A stretch of 64,000 bases of DNA, from NCBI RefSeq assembly GCF_019448085.1, contig NZ_JAGFNZ010000001.1, positions 310,001-374,000 on the forward strand. The letters are read 5' to 3'. The stretch comes from Caproiciproducens faecalis. Its GTDB lineage: Bacteria > Bacillota > Clostridia > Oscillospirales > Acutalibacteraceae. The position numbers and the translations under genes were made by a program. A model generated the notes under the pieces. It worked only from the letters and a program-made list of their open reading frames with translations, made no database searches and was not told the origin of the DNA. Below are positions 20,264 through 28,767 of the stretch, piece after piece (position 1 is the stretch's first letter; each line of letters begins with the position of its first letter).

Positions 20264-20656
20264 ATGACGATACTGTTGGGCGGATTGTTCTTGGCAATGG
20301 TATTGCAAGCATTTTTTGCATACAAACAGCTAAAGACCATGTACAGCACGCTGGGGCAGATGAAGCGGGAACATGCCGGTTCGGGATATCTGGCAATGGG
20401 GAGTGCGAAATCCAGAATTCCATTCCGAAAAGGCGTGGCTGTCATTATCGTGGTGGATGAAGCAGGAGTTGTCGTGGACTATCGTGAAATGCAGGGCAGA
20501 ACCGTGTTCGCAAAATTTAGGCGGAAGGCGGAATTGATCGGCTTGACAATGGAGTCGGCAGTCAGCCGGGCGGCTGAGAAAATGAGAGTGGAAGCCTTGA
20601 AAAAGGCGATTGTGCTGATTGATGAACAGCGCAACCGGCAAACTGCCACATTGTAA
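20264..20656 (+). CDS. gutM: glucitol operon activator GutM-like protein
   Basis: A 130-residue protein with an N-terminal membrane helix (ILLGGLFLAMVLQAFFAY) followed by a cytoplasmic domain containing QMKREHAGSGYLAMG and RKGVAVIIVVDEAG, the layout of GutM/SrlM proteins found in glucitol PTS operons. GutM is called an activator from Escherichia coli genetics, though its membrane anchor makes the mechanism unclear. ATG 20264 follows GGGGGGTG at 7 bases; GTG 20243 after AGGAG is an alternative. It is the first gene of the rightward operon. Confidence 0.85.
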   Translation: MTILLGGLFLAMVLQAFFAYKQLKTMYSTLGQMKREHAGSGYLAMGSAKSRIPFRKGVAVIIVVDEAGVVVDYREMQGRTVFAKFRRKAELIGLTMESAVSRAAEKMRVEALKKAIVLIDEQRNRQTATL

Positions 20657-20692
20657 CAAGGATCAAACTGATAGGATTTAGGAGGGCGTTTT

Positions 20693-21220
20693 ATGGATTT
20701 CTTAGTAAAATTTGCAGAGGTCTTTACCGGCGTGTTCCAGGCCGGAGGAAAAAACTTGACAGGACTAATCACGGGGATCCTGCCCACATTGCTGGTACTT
20801 TTAACAACGATCAACGCGCTGATCAAGCTGATCGGAGAGGAACGCGTCAATAATTTCGCGAAAAAACTGACACGGTTCCGACTGCTGCGCTATACGCTTT
20901 TGCCAATCATGTCGCTGTTTTTCCTGACAAATCCAATGTGCTATACAATGGGACGGTTTGTCGAGGAAAAGGAAAAGCCGGCCTTTATTGACGCATGTTT
21001 CTCGTTTGCGCATCCAATACTCGGAATTTTCCCGCACGCTAACCCGGGGGAGCTGTTTGTATGGGCCGGCATCTCCGCGGGCATTACAACGCTGGGGCAA
21101 TCGGCTATGCCGCTGGCGGTACGGTACTTTATCGTAGGTATTATTGTGATCTTTATCCGTGGCAATGTGACTGAGCTTATTACAACGCTGATGATGAAGA
21201 GAAAAGGGGCGGCGAAATGA
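20693..21220 (+). CDS. srlA: PTS glucitol/sorbitol-type EIIC component
   Basis: Integral membrane permease subunit, 175 residues, with several hydrophobic segments. Family motifs are FQAGGKNLTGLITGILP, LTNPMCYTMGRFVEE and FPHANPGELFVWAGIS. In the glucitol family the permease is split between EIIC and the C-terminal membrane half of EIIB, so this protein and the next together form the channel. It overlaps the next gene by 4 bases. Hexitol specificity is assumed from the family. Confidence 0.93.
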   Translation: MDFLVKFAEVFTGVFQAGGKNLTGLITGILPTLLVLLTTINALIKLIGEERVNNFAKKLTRFRLLRYTLLPIMSLFFLTNPMCYTMGRFVEEKEKPAFIDACFSFAHPILGIFPHANPGELFVWAGISAGITTLGQSAMPLAVRYFIVGIIVIFIRGNVTELITTLMMKRKGAAK

Positions 21221-22206
21221 TGACGGCAGTAAAAGTAACAAAAGGTCCCGGGGGCTGGGGCGGCCCGTTTACAGTACAAGAGACCGAAACCCGCAAAGTC
21301 GTAGCGTCAATCACAGGCGGCGGCATTCATCCGCTGGCTCAGAAGATTGCGGATTTGCTGCATGTTCCGGCCGTAGACGGCTTTAAGGAAAAGGTCGAGC
21401 CTGATACCATGATTATTGCTGTCGTAGACTGCGGCGGAACACTGCGGTGCGGCGTATACCCAAAGCTCGGGGTCAAAACGATTGACACCCATCCGATCTC
21501 ACCGTCGGGCCCGTTGAGCCGCTACATAAACGAGGGCAATTTTGTATCGGGGGTTGTCGAGGAGAACATCAGCCTTGTGGAAACTGAAGAGACCGATACC
21601 ACTGCCAAGACAGCTGCGAAGGCTGCTTCAGAACCAAAAGCAGCGGCGGCGGAGGTGCCGGCAGCCTCCTCAAAAGGAATGGTCGGGTTTATAACCAATT
21701 CCGGGCGAGCAATTGGAAACGTCGTGAATATCTTCTATCAAGCCGGCCGTGATTCCGTTGAAATCGTATTGAAGAGTATCCTGCCGTTTATGGTATTTGT
21801 CAGCATCATGGTCGGTATCATCAATTACACAGGGGTTGGCAATGTTCTTGCAAACGCTATTAAGCCGCTGGCCGGAAGTTTGCCGGGACTGTTGGGGCTG
21901 TCCGTTTTTTGTGCGATCCCATTTTTGTCCCCCGTATTGGGGCCGGGTGCGGTCATCGCGCAGGTCGTCGGAGTATTGTTGGGGGTTCAGATCGGAAAGG
22001 GCACGATTCCGCCATCCTACGCTCTGCCCGCGCTGTTCGCAATCAATTCTCAGGTCGGCTGCGATTTCCTGCCGGTCGCATTGACATTGGCAGAGGCGGA
22101 GCCGGAGACAGTGGAAACCGGTGTTCCGGCGATGCTTTTCTCCCGGCTCATCACGGGCCCCATAGCTGTATTGGTGGCGTTCCTTCTGAGCTTCGGACTT
22201 TATTAA
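21217..22206 (+). CDS. srlE: PTS glucitol/sorbitol-type EIIB(C) component
   Basis: A 329-residue protein. The N-terminal EIIB domain starts TKGPGGWGGPF and carries the phosphorylated cysteine region VVDCGGTLRCGVYPK. An Ala/Glu/Lys-rich flexible linker runs at about 125-150, then a membrane half with multiple helices (LKSILPFMVFVSIMVG, FCAIPFLSPVLGPGA, FAINSQVGCDFLP). It receives phosphate from EIIA and transfers it to the polyol during import. It overlaps EIIC, so the two are translationally coupled. Confidence 0.94.
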   Translation: MMTAVKVTKGPGGWGGPFTVQETETRKVVASITGGGIHPLAQKIADLLHVPAVDGFKEKVEPDTMIIAVVDCGGTLRCGVYPKLGVKTIDTHPISPSGPLSRYINEGNFVSGVVEENISLVETEETDTTAKTAAKAASEPKAAAAEVPAASSKGMVGFITNSGRAIGNVVNIFYQAGRDSVEIVLKSILPFMVFVSIMVGIINYTGVGNVLANAIKPLAGSLPGLLGLSVFCAIPFLSPVLGPGAVIAQVVGVLLGVQIGKGTIPPSYALPALFAINSQVGCDFLPVALTLAEAEPETVETGVPAMLFSRLITGPIAVLVAFLLSFGLY

Positions 22207-22242
22207 ACAAAACTGTTGAGAAGACAGGGATGCCCGGCAATG

Positions 22243-22279
22243 CCACCAGGAAAAATGCTGGAAGGCGTTTTCCTGGTGG
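22243..22279 (+). repeat. intra-operon hairpin
   Basis: Perfect 12-base inverted repeat CCACCAGGAAAA (22243-22254) and TTTTCCTGGTGG (22268-22279), in the 185-base gap between EIIB and the HAD gene. Without a downstream T-run it may set mRNA stability or partial termination rather than full stop. Confidence 0.5.
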
Positions 22280-22391
22280 TACGCCTAAAAAGCCAATGGA
22301 AAGCTGTTTCGAAAAATAACGGACGTGTAAACCGAGTACATAAAAACGCACAACCCTGCAAAACAGAGTATGTTTCAAGAGGTAGTATGGT

Positions 22392-23042
22392 ATGAAAATA
22401 AAAGGCGTAATATTTGATCTGGACGGAACACTTCTTGATTCGATGGGTTATTGGAAGAATTTACGCATGGAATATTTGAAAAGGAAGAAAATCAATTTTC
22501 CACCGGGACTGGAACATACCTTGGTTAAAATGGGTTCTATGGAATCCGCGCAATATCTTCACATGAGATTTCATCTTGCGGATTCCGCGGAGGATATTAA
22601 GAACGAATTTGATGAGGAAATGACCTATCGGTATGAAAACTGTATCCGGCTAAAGCCCGGAGTGCTGGAAGTGCTGCAGCGGCTCACTGATAGGGACATC
22701 AAATTTTGCGCAGCCACTGCTACGGACCGTGCATTAATAGAAAAGCCGCTTAGAAGATTAGGAATCTATGAGATGTTCGCCGGAATATTGACCTGCCAAG
22801 AAGTCGGATTTAATAAGATGCATCCCAATATTTGGCGGGAGGGCCTTAAAATCCTTGATACGACACGCGATAATACCATTGTTGTAGAGGACAATATTCA
22901 GGCAAGCCGTACTGCAAAGGCAGACGGGTTCACAGTATACGCAATCTATGATGAAACGTCTAAGGACGAAAAGCAAATGCTTCAAGTACTTGCGGATCGC
23001 TATTTCAATTCATTTGAAGAGTTTTTAGATGATCTAAAGTAA
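22392..23042 (+). CDS. HAD-superfamily hydrolase (beta-phosphoglucomutase/phosphatase type)
   Basis: A 216-residue haloacid dehalogenase-type enzyme. Motif I FDLDGTLLDSMG supplies the nucleophile Asp and the acid/base Asp. A helical cap follows at about 20-90. Motif II is CAATATD, the motif III lysine is in GFNKMHPN, and the motif IV acidic pair is in VVEDNIQ. It probably dephosphorylates or isomerises a sugar phosphate of this PTS pathway, but substrate choice in this family cannot be predicted from sequence. A GAGGTAG site precedes ATG 22392. Confidence 0.9.
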   Translation: MKIKGVIFDLDGTLLDSMGYWKNLRMEYLKRKKINFPPGLEHTLVKMGSMESAQYLHMRFHLADSAEDIKNEFDEEMTYRYENCIRLKPGVLEVLQRLTDRDIKFCAATATDRALIEKPLRRLGIYEMFAGILTCQEVGFNKMHPNIWREGLKILDTTRDNTIVVEDNIQASRTAKADGFTVYAIYDETSKDEKQMLQVLADRYFNSFEEFLDDLK

Positions 23043-23112
23043 TGAAGCGATGGAATACGATAGTCGGAGAGACCTGTATGGCCTGTTTATTCAAATGATG
23101 AGAGGAATCAAT

Positions 23113-23376
23113 ATGGTAAGTCAAAAAGTGAAAATTCAACTAAAATACGGACTGCATGCCCGACCGGCCGGTACATTGGCAAAACTGGCGCAGCAGTATC
23201 CATGCGATGTCAAAATGCAGTTAAATGAAAAAATATTCAATATAAAATCAATCATGGGCGTGATTTCCGCTGGAGTAAAATGCGGTACGGAAGTCGAACT
23301 GATCTGCAATGGAACAGATGAGCGAAAAGCATTGCATGAATTGATTGGTGCGATTCAATCAGGTCTGGGAGAATAA
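23113..23376 (+). CDS. HPr-family phosphocarrier protein
   Basis: An 87-residue HPr. The phosphorylated His lies in YGLHARPAG, and the regulatory Ser region is KSIMGVISAG (position 46 equivalent), so both PEP-dependent His phosphorylation and HPr-kinase Ser phosphorylation look possible. ATG 23113 is chosen because AGAGGA precedes it and the product then has HPr length; an upstream in-frame ATG at 23050 would add 21 unrelated residues. It sits between the HAD gene and Enzyme I in the PTS operon. Confidence 0.92.
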   Translation: MVSQKVKIQLKYGLHARPAGTLAKLAQQYPCDVKMQLNEKIFNIKSIMGVISAGVKCGTEVELICNGTDERKALHELIGAIQSGLGE

Positions 23377-23390
23377 CAGAGATTTCATAA

Positions 23391-23428
23391 AATGGGCGGG
23401 GTTCATATAGCCCTGCCCATTTGTTTTC
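23391..23428 (+). terminator. terminator/attenuator between HPr and Enzyme I genes
   Basis: AATGGGCGGGG (23391-23401) pairs with CCCTGCCCATT (23411-23421) with one mismatch, followed by TGTTTT. Read-through or a separate promoter would be needed for Enzyme I. Confidence 0.6.
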
Positions 23429-23455
23429 ATATATGAATTCTAAGGAGGAAAAGGT

Positions 23456-25087
23456 ATGACGGTTCTAAACGGGAAAGGCGTATTGGATGGGATTGCAATT
23501 GGGAAAATTGTGTTCTATCAGCGCAAAGGGCAGGAAGCAGTTAAACGTCATGTGGAAAATACGGAGGAGGAGCTCCGCCGCTATCAGGACGCAAAGGAGC
23601 AGGAAGCGGCAGATCTGAAGAAGCTGTATGAGAAGGCGCTCCATGAAGCGGGAGAGAAAAGCGCCAAGATATTTGAAATTCATCAGATGATTCTGGAGGA
23701 TATCGATTTTTGCGATGCGATAACGGATACGATCAAATCGGAGCGGGTCAATGCGGAATATGCCGTGAAAAAGGCATGTGATACATATATTCAGACAATT
23801 TCCGCTATCGACGATCCTTACCTGAAAGAACGCGCCGCCGATATCAGGGATATATCGCAAAAGCTGATTGGAATCCTTACCAATTCTGAATCAGACACTT
23901 TTACATCGGAGGAACCTGTTATTATTGCCGCAGACGACCTCACGCCAAGTGAGACAGTGCAGCTGGATAAATCAAAAATACTCGCTTTTATTACCATAAA
24001 CGGTTCGGTCAATTCCCACACTGCAATCCTTGCGCGGAGCATGAATATTCCCGCCGTGGTTGCCGTCGGAGAGGAACTAGGCTTGAAATATAACGGAAAT
24101 AACGCAATTGTGGATGGAGCCTCCGGCCGGATATATATTGCACCGGACGCTGAGACGGTGAGACTTTTTTCTGAAAGGAGAGAAGCGAAAAAGGCGGAAC
24201 AGGAACAGCTGCATTCTCTGAAAGGCAAAAAAAGCGTTACGATGGATGGAAAGGAAATTAATATTTATGCAAATATCGGCAGACCTGAAGACGTAGAGGC
24301 GGTTCTGCGCAATGACGCGGAAGGCATTGGGCTGTTTCGCAGTGAGTTTCTCTATCTTGGCAGAGAAACGTATCCAACCGAAGAAGAACAGTTTCAGGCT
24401 TATCGGTCGGTGGCGGAAAACATGCAGGGAAAGCAGGTTATCATCCGTACTCTGGATATCGGCGCGGACAAGCAGGCGGACTATTTTGAAATGCCAAAGG
24501 AAGCAAACCCCGCTATGGGCTGCCGTGCCATACGTATTTGCTTAACCAGACAGGATATTTTCAAAACACAGCTAAGAGCTTTGTACCGCGCTTCTGCATT
24601 TGGAAACATCGCAATCATGTTTCCCATGATTATTTCCGTGGGAGAGGTCAGGGCGATAAAGCAGATCATACATGCTGTCCAACTTGAGCTTTCCGGAGAA
24701 GGGGCAGCGTATAATCCGGAAACGAAGCTTGGTATTATGGTCGAAACTCCTGCGGCGGCTCTTATCAGCGATGAGCTTGCAAAGGAAGTGGACTTCTTCA
24801 GCATCGGTACCAATGATCTGACTCAATACACGCTGGCGATCGACAGGCAGAATCCAAGTCTGGAACATTTTTATGACGCACATCATAAAGCGGTGCTGAC
24901 TCTTATCCGGATCACGGCTGAAAATGCTCACAAAAACGGTATTTTCGTAGGGATCTGTGGTGAACTCGGGGCGGATCTTTCCCTGACGGAAACCTTTTTA
25001 AGGATGGGAATTGACGAGCTTTCCGTATCGGCACCCTGTGTTTTGCCATTGCGAAAAAAAGTCATGGAAACCCGCATGGATCGTTAA
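23456..25087 (+). CDS. ptsI: PTS Enzyme I (phosphoenolpyruvate-protein phosphotransferase)
   Basis: A 543-residue cytoplasmic enzyme starting the PTS phosphorelay by moving phosphate from PEP to HPr. The N-terminal HPr-binding helical region is at about 25-145. The phosphohistidine domain carries NSHTAILARSMNIPAVV (active His near 188). The C-terminal PEP-binding barrel has EGIGLFRSEFLYL, TLDIGADKQ, FSIGTNDLTQYTLAIDR and the active cysteine region GICGELG. Length and motifs are complete. ATG 23456 follows AAGGAGG. Having its own HPr and Enzyme I makes this operon a complete phosphorelay. Confidence 0.95.
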   Translation: MTVLNGKGVLDGIAIGKIVFYQRKGQEAVKRHVENTEEELRRYQDAKEQEAADLKKLYEKALHEAGEKSAKIFEIHQMILEDIDFCDAITDTIKSERVNAEYAVKKACDTYIQTISAIDDPYLKERAADIRDISQKLIGILTNSESDTFTSEEPVIIAADDLTPSETVQLDKSKILAFITINGSVNSHTAILARSMNIPAVVAVGEELGLKYNGNNAIVDGASGRIYIAPDAETVRLFSERREAKKAEQEQLHSLKGKKSVTMDGKEINIYANIGRPEDVEAVLRNDAEGIGLFRSEFLYLGRETYPTEEEQFQAYRSVAENMQGKQVIIRTLDIGADKQADYFEMPKEANPAMGCRAIRICLTRQDIFKTQLRALYRASAFGNIAIMFPMIISVGEVRAIKQIIHAVQLELSGEGAAYNPETKLGIMVETPAAALISDELAKEVDFFSIGTNDLTQYTLAIDRQNPSLEHFYDAHHKAVLTLIRITAENAHKNGIFVGICGELGADLSLTETFLRMGIDELSVSAPCVLPLRKKVMETRMDR

Positions 25088-25092
25088 ATATT

Positions 25093-25236
25093 TCAGTGCA
25101 GGACCATATTGGTTTTGGGGTTATCTTTGCTTAATTCCAAGCTCTTACTGAGAACTATCGACGATTCTCCTGACAAGTATCGTTTTACGATCGCAAGCTT
25201 TTCTTCCCGGCTGTGAAAGGTATATCCTTTGCGCAT
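25093..25236 (-). pseudogene. IS3-family transposase OrfA remnant
   Basis: A short ORF starting MRKGYTFHSREEKLAIVKR at ATG 25236 behind GAGGTGAGAG matches the N-terminal helix-turn-helix of IS3-group OrfA proteins, then loses similarity after about 38 residues and stops. OrfA is normally about 90-180 residues and is followed by OrfB, both missing. It is a decayed insertion-sequence end just upstream of the cas operon. Confidence 0.6.
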
Positions 25237-25266
25237 GACTCTCACCTCATTTCTTAGTATACAACA

Positions 25267-25304
25267 AAAGATAGGAGACACGGTTTTTCGTGTCTCCTAT
25301 CTTT
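25267..25304. repeat. perfect 15-bp hairpin beside the IS remnant
   Basis: AAAGATAGGAGACAC (25267-25281) and GTGTCTCCTATCTTT (25290-25304) with an 8-base loop. It lies 30 bases behind the OrfA remnant start and could be a terminus-associated stem-loop of the element or a terminator insulating the PTS operon from the cas operon. The remaining gap to 25475 is AT-rich with no gene seen. Confidence 0.55.
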
Positions 25305-25474
25305 ATACCATTTCAATCATAAAAATCCGGTGGTCTTTTTGTATCCGGCAGGGATATAGAAGATGTGTTTTTTCTCTATGAGATCAGCATTTTAAAATTT
25401 GCCAAAAAGACTGAAATGAAGATTTAAAAAATAAAGAATATATCAGATCCAGCTTATTATTTGGTAATATTTGG

Positions 25475-25503
25475 TTGTATTAGATAAAAAATGAAAGTAT
25501 AAT
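25475..25503 (+). promoter_or_regulatory. cas operon promoter
   Basis: TTGTAT (25475-25480) and TATAAT (25498-25503) with a 17-base spacer, upstream of cas3. An identical -35/-10 pair with the same spacing occurs at 38282-38310. Confidence 0.7.
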
Positions 25504-25621
25504 GGAGAAAAAGAATATGACAAATTGGAAATTTTAATCTGTCAGCCCGATATATTTTTCTAATTAGATTAAATATATGACATTGTCAGCGAGTTTAGAT
25601 GAGAAAAAGATTGGTGATAAT
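25475..25621 (+). repeat. promoter/leader repeat, copy A (upstream of cas3)
   Basis: This AT-rich segment is related to 38282-38414 upstream of the YoaP-like gene. The first 29 bases (promoter core) differ at 2 positions, and patches of similarity (TAATCTGT, CTAATT, GTTTAGAT) continue to near both start codons. Shortly upstream, at 25323-25340, lies AAATCCGGTGGT plus a T-run, the right half of the terminator that is complete in front of copy B. Confidence 0.65.
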
Positions 25622-28033
25622 ATGGCGAAAAATCTTGCACATATCACTGAAATTGGTGGGAAAAAAATTGAGCAATCTGTGTTGACCCATTCTCTTAATG
25701 TGGCCAACTATGCAGCAGATAAGCTGAAAAGCATGAATCTCTATCATACTGCGTATCTGGCCGGCCTCTTGCATGACATGGGGAAATGCACTGGCAAATA
25801 TCAGAATTACCTTGAGAAAGCTTCGCGCGGAGAAAACGTTGTTAAAGGAAGTGTGAACCACACCTTTTGCGGATGCATCTATCTGCTTCAACATTACCAC
25901 ACGGGCAGGCCGCAGGGCTTTGACACCATGACCTGCGAAATTCTTGCTTACACAATCGGCTCTCACCATGGGGAGTTTGATTGTGTTACGCTTGAAAATA
26001 CCAGCGGTTTTGAGCACCGGCTGAACAAGGATGCCGCAGAAATAAGCTATGATGAGGCGGTGCGCAGTTTTCTTGCGGAATGTGCGTCAAGCGAAGAAAT
26101 TGACCGCCTGTTTTTACTGGCACAAAACGAAATTACCGCGTTATTTCAAGCATTTAAAGCATGTTTTGGGAAAGACAGAGCACAAATCAGCTTTTTAATG
26201 GGACTGACAGCTCGTATGGTCTTATCGGCGGTCATAGACGGTGACCGTCGGGATACAGCGGAATTCATGAGCGGCTCAAAATTAGATTACCGTGACGTCT
26301 CAAAAGCATTGTGGTCAGATCAAACAGCATTCTTTGAGAAGAGAATCGCGAGCTTTGCTGCGGCAACGCCCATTAACCGGGCGAGGAACCATTTTTCAGA
26401 GCAGTGCCGTGATTTTGCGCAGAATTATGGCGGCGGCATTTATCGGCTGACGCTGCCCACCGGAGCAGGTAAAACACTTTCGGCGCTGCGCTATGCACTT
26501 TATCATGCAAAAACGTACGGCAAAAAGCGTATTCTGTTTGTCATTCCACTCCTGAGCATATTAGAGCAGAACAGCGCTGTCATCCGCAGTTACATACAGG
26601 ATCAAAGCATTTTGACAGAGCACCATTCCAATGTGGTTAAAACGTTCGAAACGGTTAAGGAACTGGACAGATATGAACTTCTCACCGAAACGTGGGAATC
26701 CCCCATCATCATCACCACGCTGGTGCAGCTTCTAAACACGCTGTTTTCAGATAAAACGACCGCCATACGCCGCATGAGCGCGCTGTCCAACGCGATCATC
26801 GTCATTGACGAGATTCAGTCTTTGCCGAAAAAGACAACCAACATGTTCACGATGGCGCTGAATTTTCTGGCCTATGCCTGTGGCGCCACTATCGTGCTGT
26901 CGTCCGCGACCCAGCCTTGCTTTGACGAAACCGTCATGCCGCTGAAATATTCCGTTCCGGCTGATATTGTGCCTTATGAAAAAGAATCCTTCGAGGTGTT
27001 TAAACGGACGAAGATTGTCGATAAAACATCGCCCTACGGGATATCGGTAGAAGAACTGACCGATTTTTCGGCGGATTTATTAAAAACGGTTTCCTCGCTG
27101 CTGATTATCTGTAATACAAAAGAAAGCGCCTTAAAGCTTTACATCCAATTAAAGCAACAGTGCAGCGAATACCGGGTTTTTCATCTTTCGGCTTCGATGT
27201 GCATGGCGCACAGAACGGATACGCTCGTCCGCATCAATTCCGGCTTAAAAAACAGAGAAAAGACACTGTGCATCTCCACTCAGCTGGTCGAGGCGGGCGT
27301 GGATTTTTCTTTTGAAAGTGTTATCCGCGTGGCGGCAGGGATGGACAATATTGCGCAGGCATCGGGGCGCTGTAATCGCAGCAACGATTTTGGCGGCATA
27401 TGTACTGTGTATGTGGTGAATTTTAATCAGGATGCTGAAAAGCTGGGCATGCTGCACGAGATTGAAGCAGCCCAGCGGTGCGCCGGGCTGCTACTACATA
27501 GATTTACCCAAGACCCCAAGCCCTATGCATACGACCTGTTAAGCGCAGAAAGTATGGCGCAATACTATCAATTCCTTTTTAACGACATCGATATAAAAGG
27601 AAAATTCAGTTACCCGCAAAAGCTGTCCTACGGCACTACCGAAAATTTGTTTGACCTGCTTGCGGATAACAGATTGCATATGGAACGGCCGGAGTTTAAA
27701 GGCAGGTATTTTTTGAATCAGTCGTTTAAAACCGCCGGGGAGTGTTTCAAGGTTTTTGATGAAAATACAACAGAGGTTATTGTCCCGTATAATGCCGAAG
27801 CGAAAGAGATCATAGCGGATTTATTTTCTCAAAAAGCCGCCTACGATGCTGGATTCCTGAAAGCGTGTATTGAAAAAGCAAAACCCTATACCGTGCAGAT
27901 TTTCGAATACCAGAACAGAAAGCTGCAGGAATACGGAATGCTTTCATCAGAAAATCAAGGACATTTCACCGTATTAAACGAGCAGTGCTACAATGCCGAA
28001 ACCGGATTAGTCATAGAAAACTTTATTTTTTGA
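25622..28033 (+). CDS. cas3: CRISPR-associated Cas3 helicase-nuclease, type I-C
   Basis: Effector nuclease-helicase recruited by Cascade to degrade target DNA; about 803 residues. The N-terminal HD nuclease has LTHSLNVANYA, LLHDMGK and IGSHHGEFD. The superfamily 2 helicase part has Walker A LPTGAGKTLSAL, DEIQ box VIDEIQSLP, LSSATQP, and motifs V/VI STQLVEAGVDF and QASGRCNRS. All catalytic motifs look intact. ATG 25622 is preferred because GGTGA is 5 bases upstream and the product starts at the conserved LAHI segment; ATG 25577 in the same frame has no binding site. It is first in the seven-gene cas operon. Confidence 0.95.
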   Translation: MAKNLAHITEIGGKKIEQSVLTHSLNVANYAADKLKSMNLYHTAYLAGLLHDMGKCTGKYQNYLEKASRGENVVKGSVNHTFCGCIYLLQHYHTGRPQGFDTMTCEILAYTIGSHHGEFDCVTLENTSGFEHRLNKDAAEISYDEAVRSFLAECASSEEIDRLFLLAQNEITALFQAFKACFGKDRAQISFLMGLTARMVLSAVIDGDRRDTAEFMSGSKLDYRDVSKALWSDQTAFFEKRIASFAAATPINRARNHFSEQCRDFAQNYGGGIYRLTLPTGAGKTLSALRYALYHAKTYGKKRILFVIPLLSILEQNSAVIRSYIQDQSILTEHHSNVVKTFETVKELDRYELLTETWESPIIITTLVQLLNTLFSDKTTAIRRMSALSNAIIVIDEIQSLPKKTTNMFTMALNFLAYACGATIVLSSATQPCFDETVMPLKYSVPADIVPYEKESFEVFKRTKIVDKTSPYGISVEELTDFSADLLKTVSSLLIICNTKESALKLYIQLKQQCSEYRVFHLSASMCMAHRTDTLVRINSGLKNREKTLCISTQLVEAGVDFSFESVIRVAAGMDNIAQASGRCNRSNDFGGICTVYVVNFNQDAEKLGMLHEIEAAQRCAGLLLHRFTQDPKPYAYDLLSAESMAQYYQFLFNDIDIKGKFSYPQKLSYGTTENLFDLLADNRLHMERPEFKGRYFLNQSFKTAGECFKVFDENTTEVIVPYNAEAKEIIADLFSQKAAYDAGFLKACIEKAKPYTVQIFEYQNRKLQEYGMLSSENQGHFTVLNEQCYNAETGLVIENFIF

Positions 28034-28047
28034 AAGGAGGCATTCAA

Positions 28048-28767
28048 GTGCAGCACGAAAATATTGTCGAATTTGAAGTCAGTGGAGATTATGCTTTATT
28101 TTCCGACCCTATTACCCGCGTAGGCGGAGAAAAATTTACTTATCAGGTGCCAACCTACGAAGCGATGAAGGGAGTTTTGCAAAGTATTTATTGGAAACCG
28201 ACCATCATATGGATTGTCGATTCCGTGCGTGTAATGAACCAGATACAAACCGAAACCAAGGGGATTCGCCCAATCAAGTATAGCGAAGGCGGCAACGATC
28301 TTTCCTACTATACTTATTTAAAGGATTGCCGTTATCAGGTGCGGGCGCATTTTATCTGGAATGAAAATCGGCCGGAATTAGCGGGAGACCGCAACGAGAA
28401 CAAGCACCACAATATCGCTAAACGCATGATTGAACGCGGCGGGCGGCGGGATGTTTTTCTTGGGACACGGGAGTGCCAGGCCTATGTTGCGCCTTGCCGC
28501 TTCGGCGACGGCGAGAGCTTTTATGACGATACGCCGCAGTTGGATTTCGGCATGATGTACCATGGCATTACCTATGCCGACGAGGCTTATTCGGATGAAA
28601 CCAAGGGGAAGATGACCGTGCGGCTGTGGCGGGCCGTTATGAAAAACGGCGTGATTGATTTTATCCCTCCTAATGAATGTATCCACCGTCCGGTGCGGGA
28701 AATGTATATCAAGCCATTTGGAGAAGAACTGAACAATTTTGCACCGGTAGAGTCGGAGGTGATTTGA
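28048..28767 (+). CDS. cas5c: Cas5c (Cas5d) pre-crRNA processing protein
   Basis: A 239-residue RAMP protein. In type I-C it replaces Cas6, cutting the repeat RNA and holding the 5' handle. It opens with VEFEVSGDYALFSDP and the G-loop-like VPTYEAMKGVLQSIYWKP, and carries the I-C-specific FLGTRECQAYVAPC and DFGMMYHGI segments. GTG 28048 lies 7 bases after AAAGGAGG, better than any upstream ATG. The stop codon is directly followed by the cas8c ATG. Confidence 0.94.
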   Translation: MQHENIVEFEVSGDYALFSDPITRVGGEKFTYQVPTYEAMKGVLQSIYWKPTIIWIVDSVRVMNQIQTETKGIRPIKYSEGGNDLSYYTYLKDCRYQVRAHFIWNENRPELAGDRNENKHHNIAKRMIERGGRRDVFLGTRECQAYVAPCRFGDGESFYDDTPQLDFGMMYHGITYADEAYSDETKGKMTVRLWRAVMKNGVIDFIPPNECIHRPVREMYIKPFGEELNNFAPVESEVI

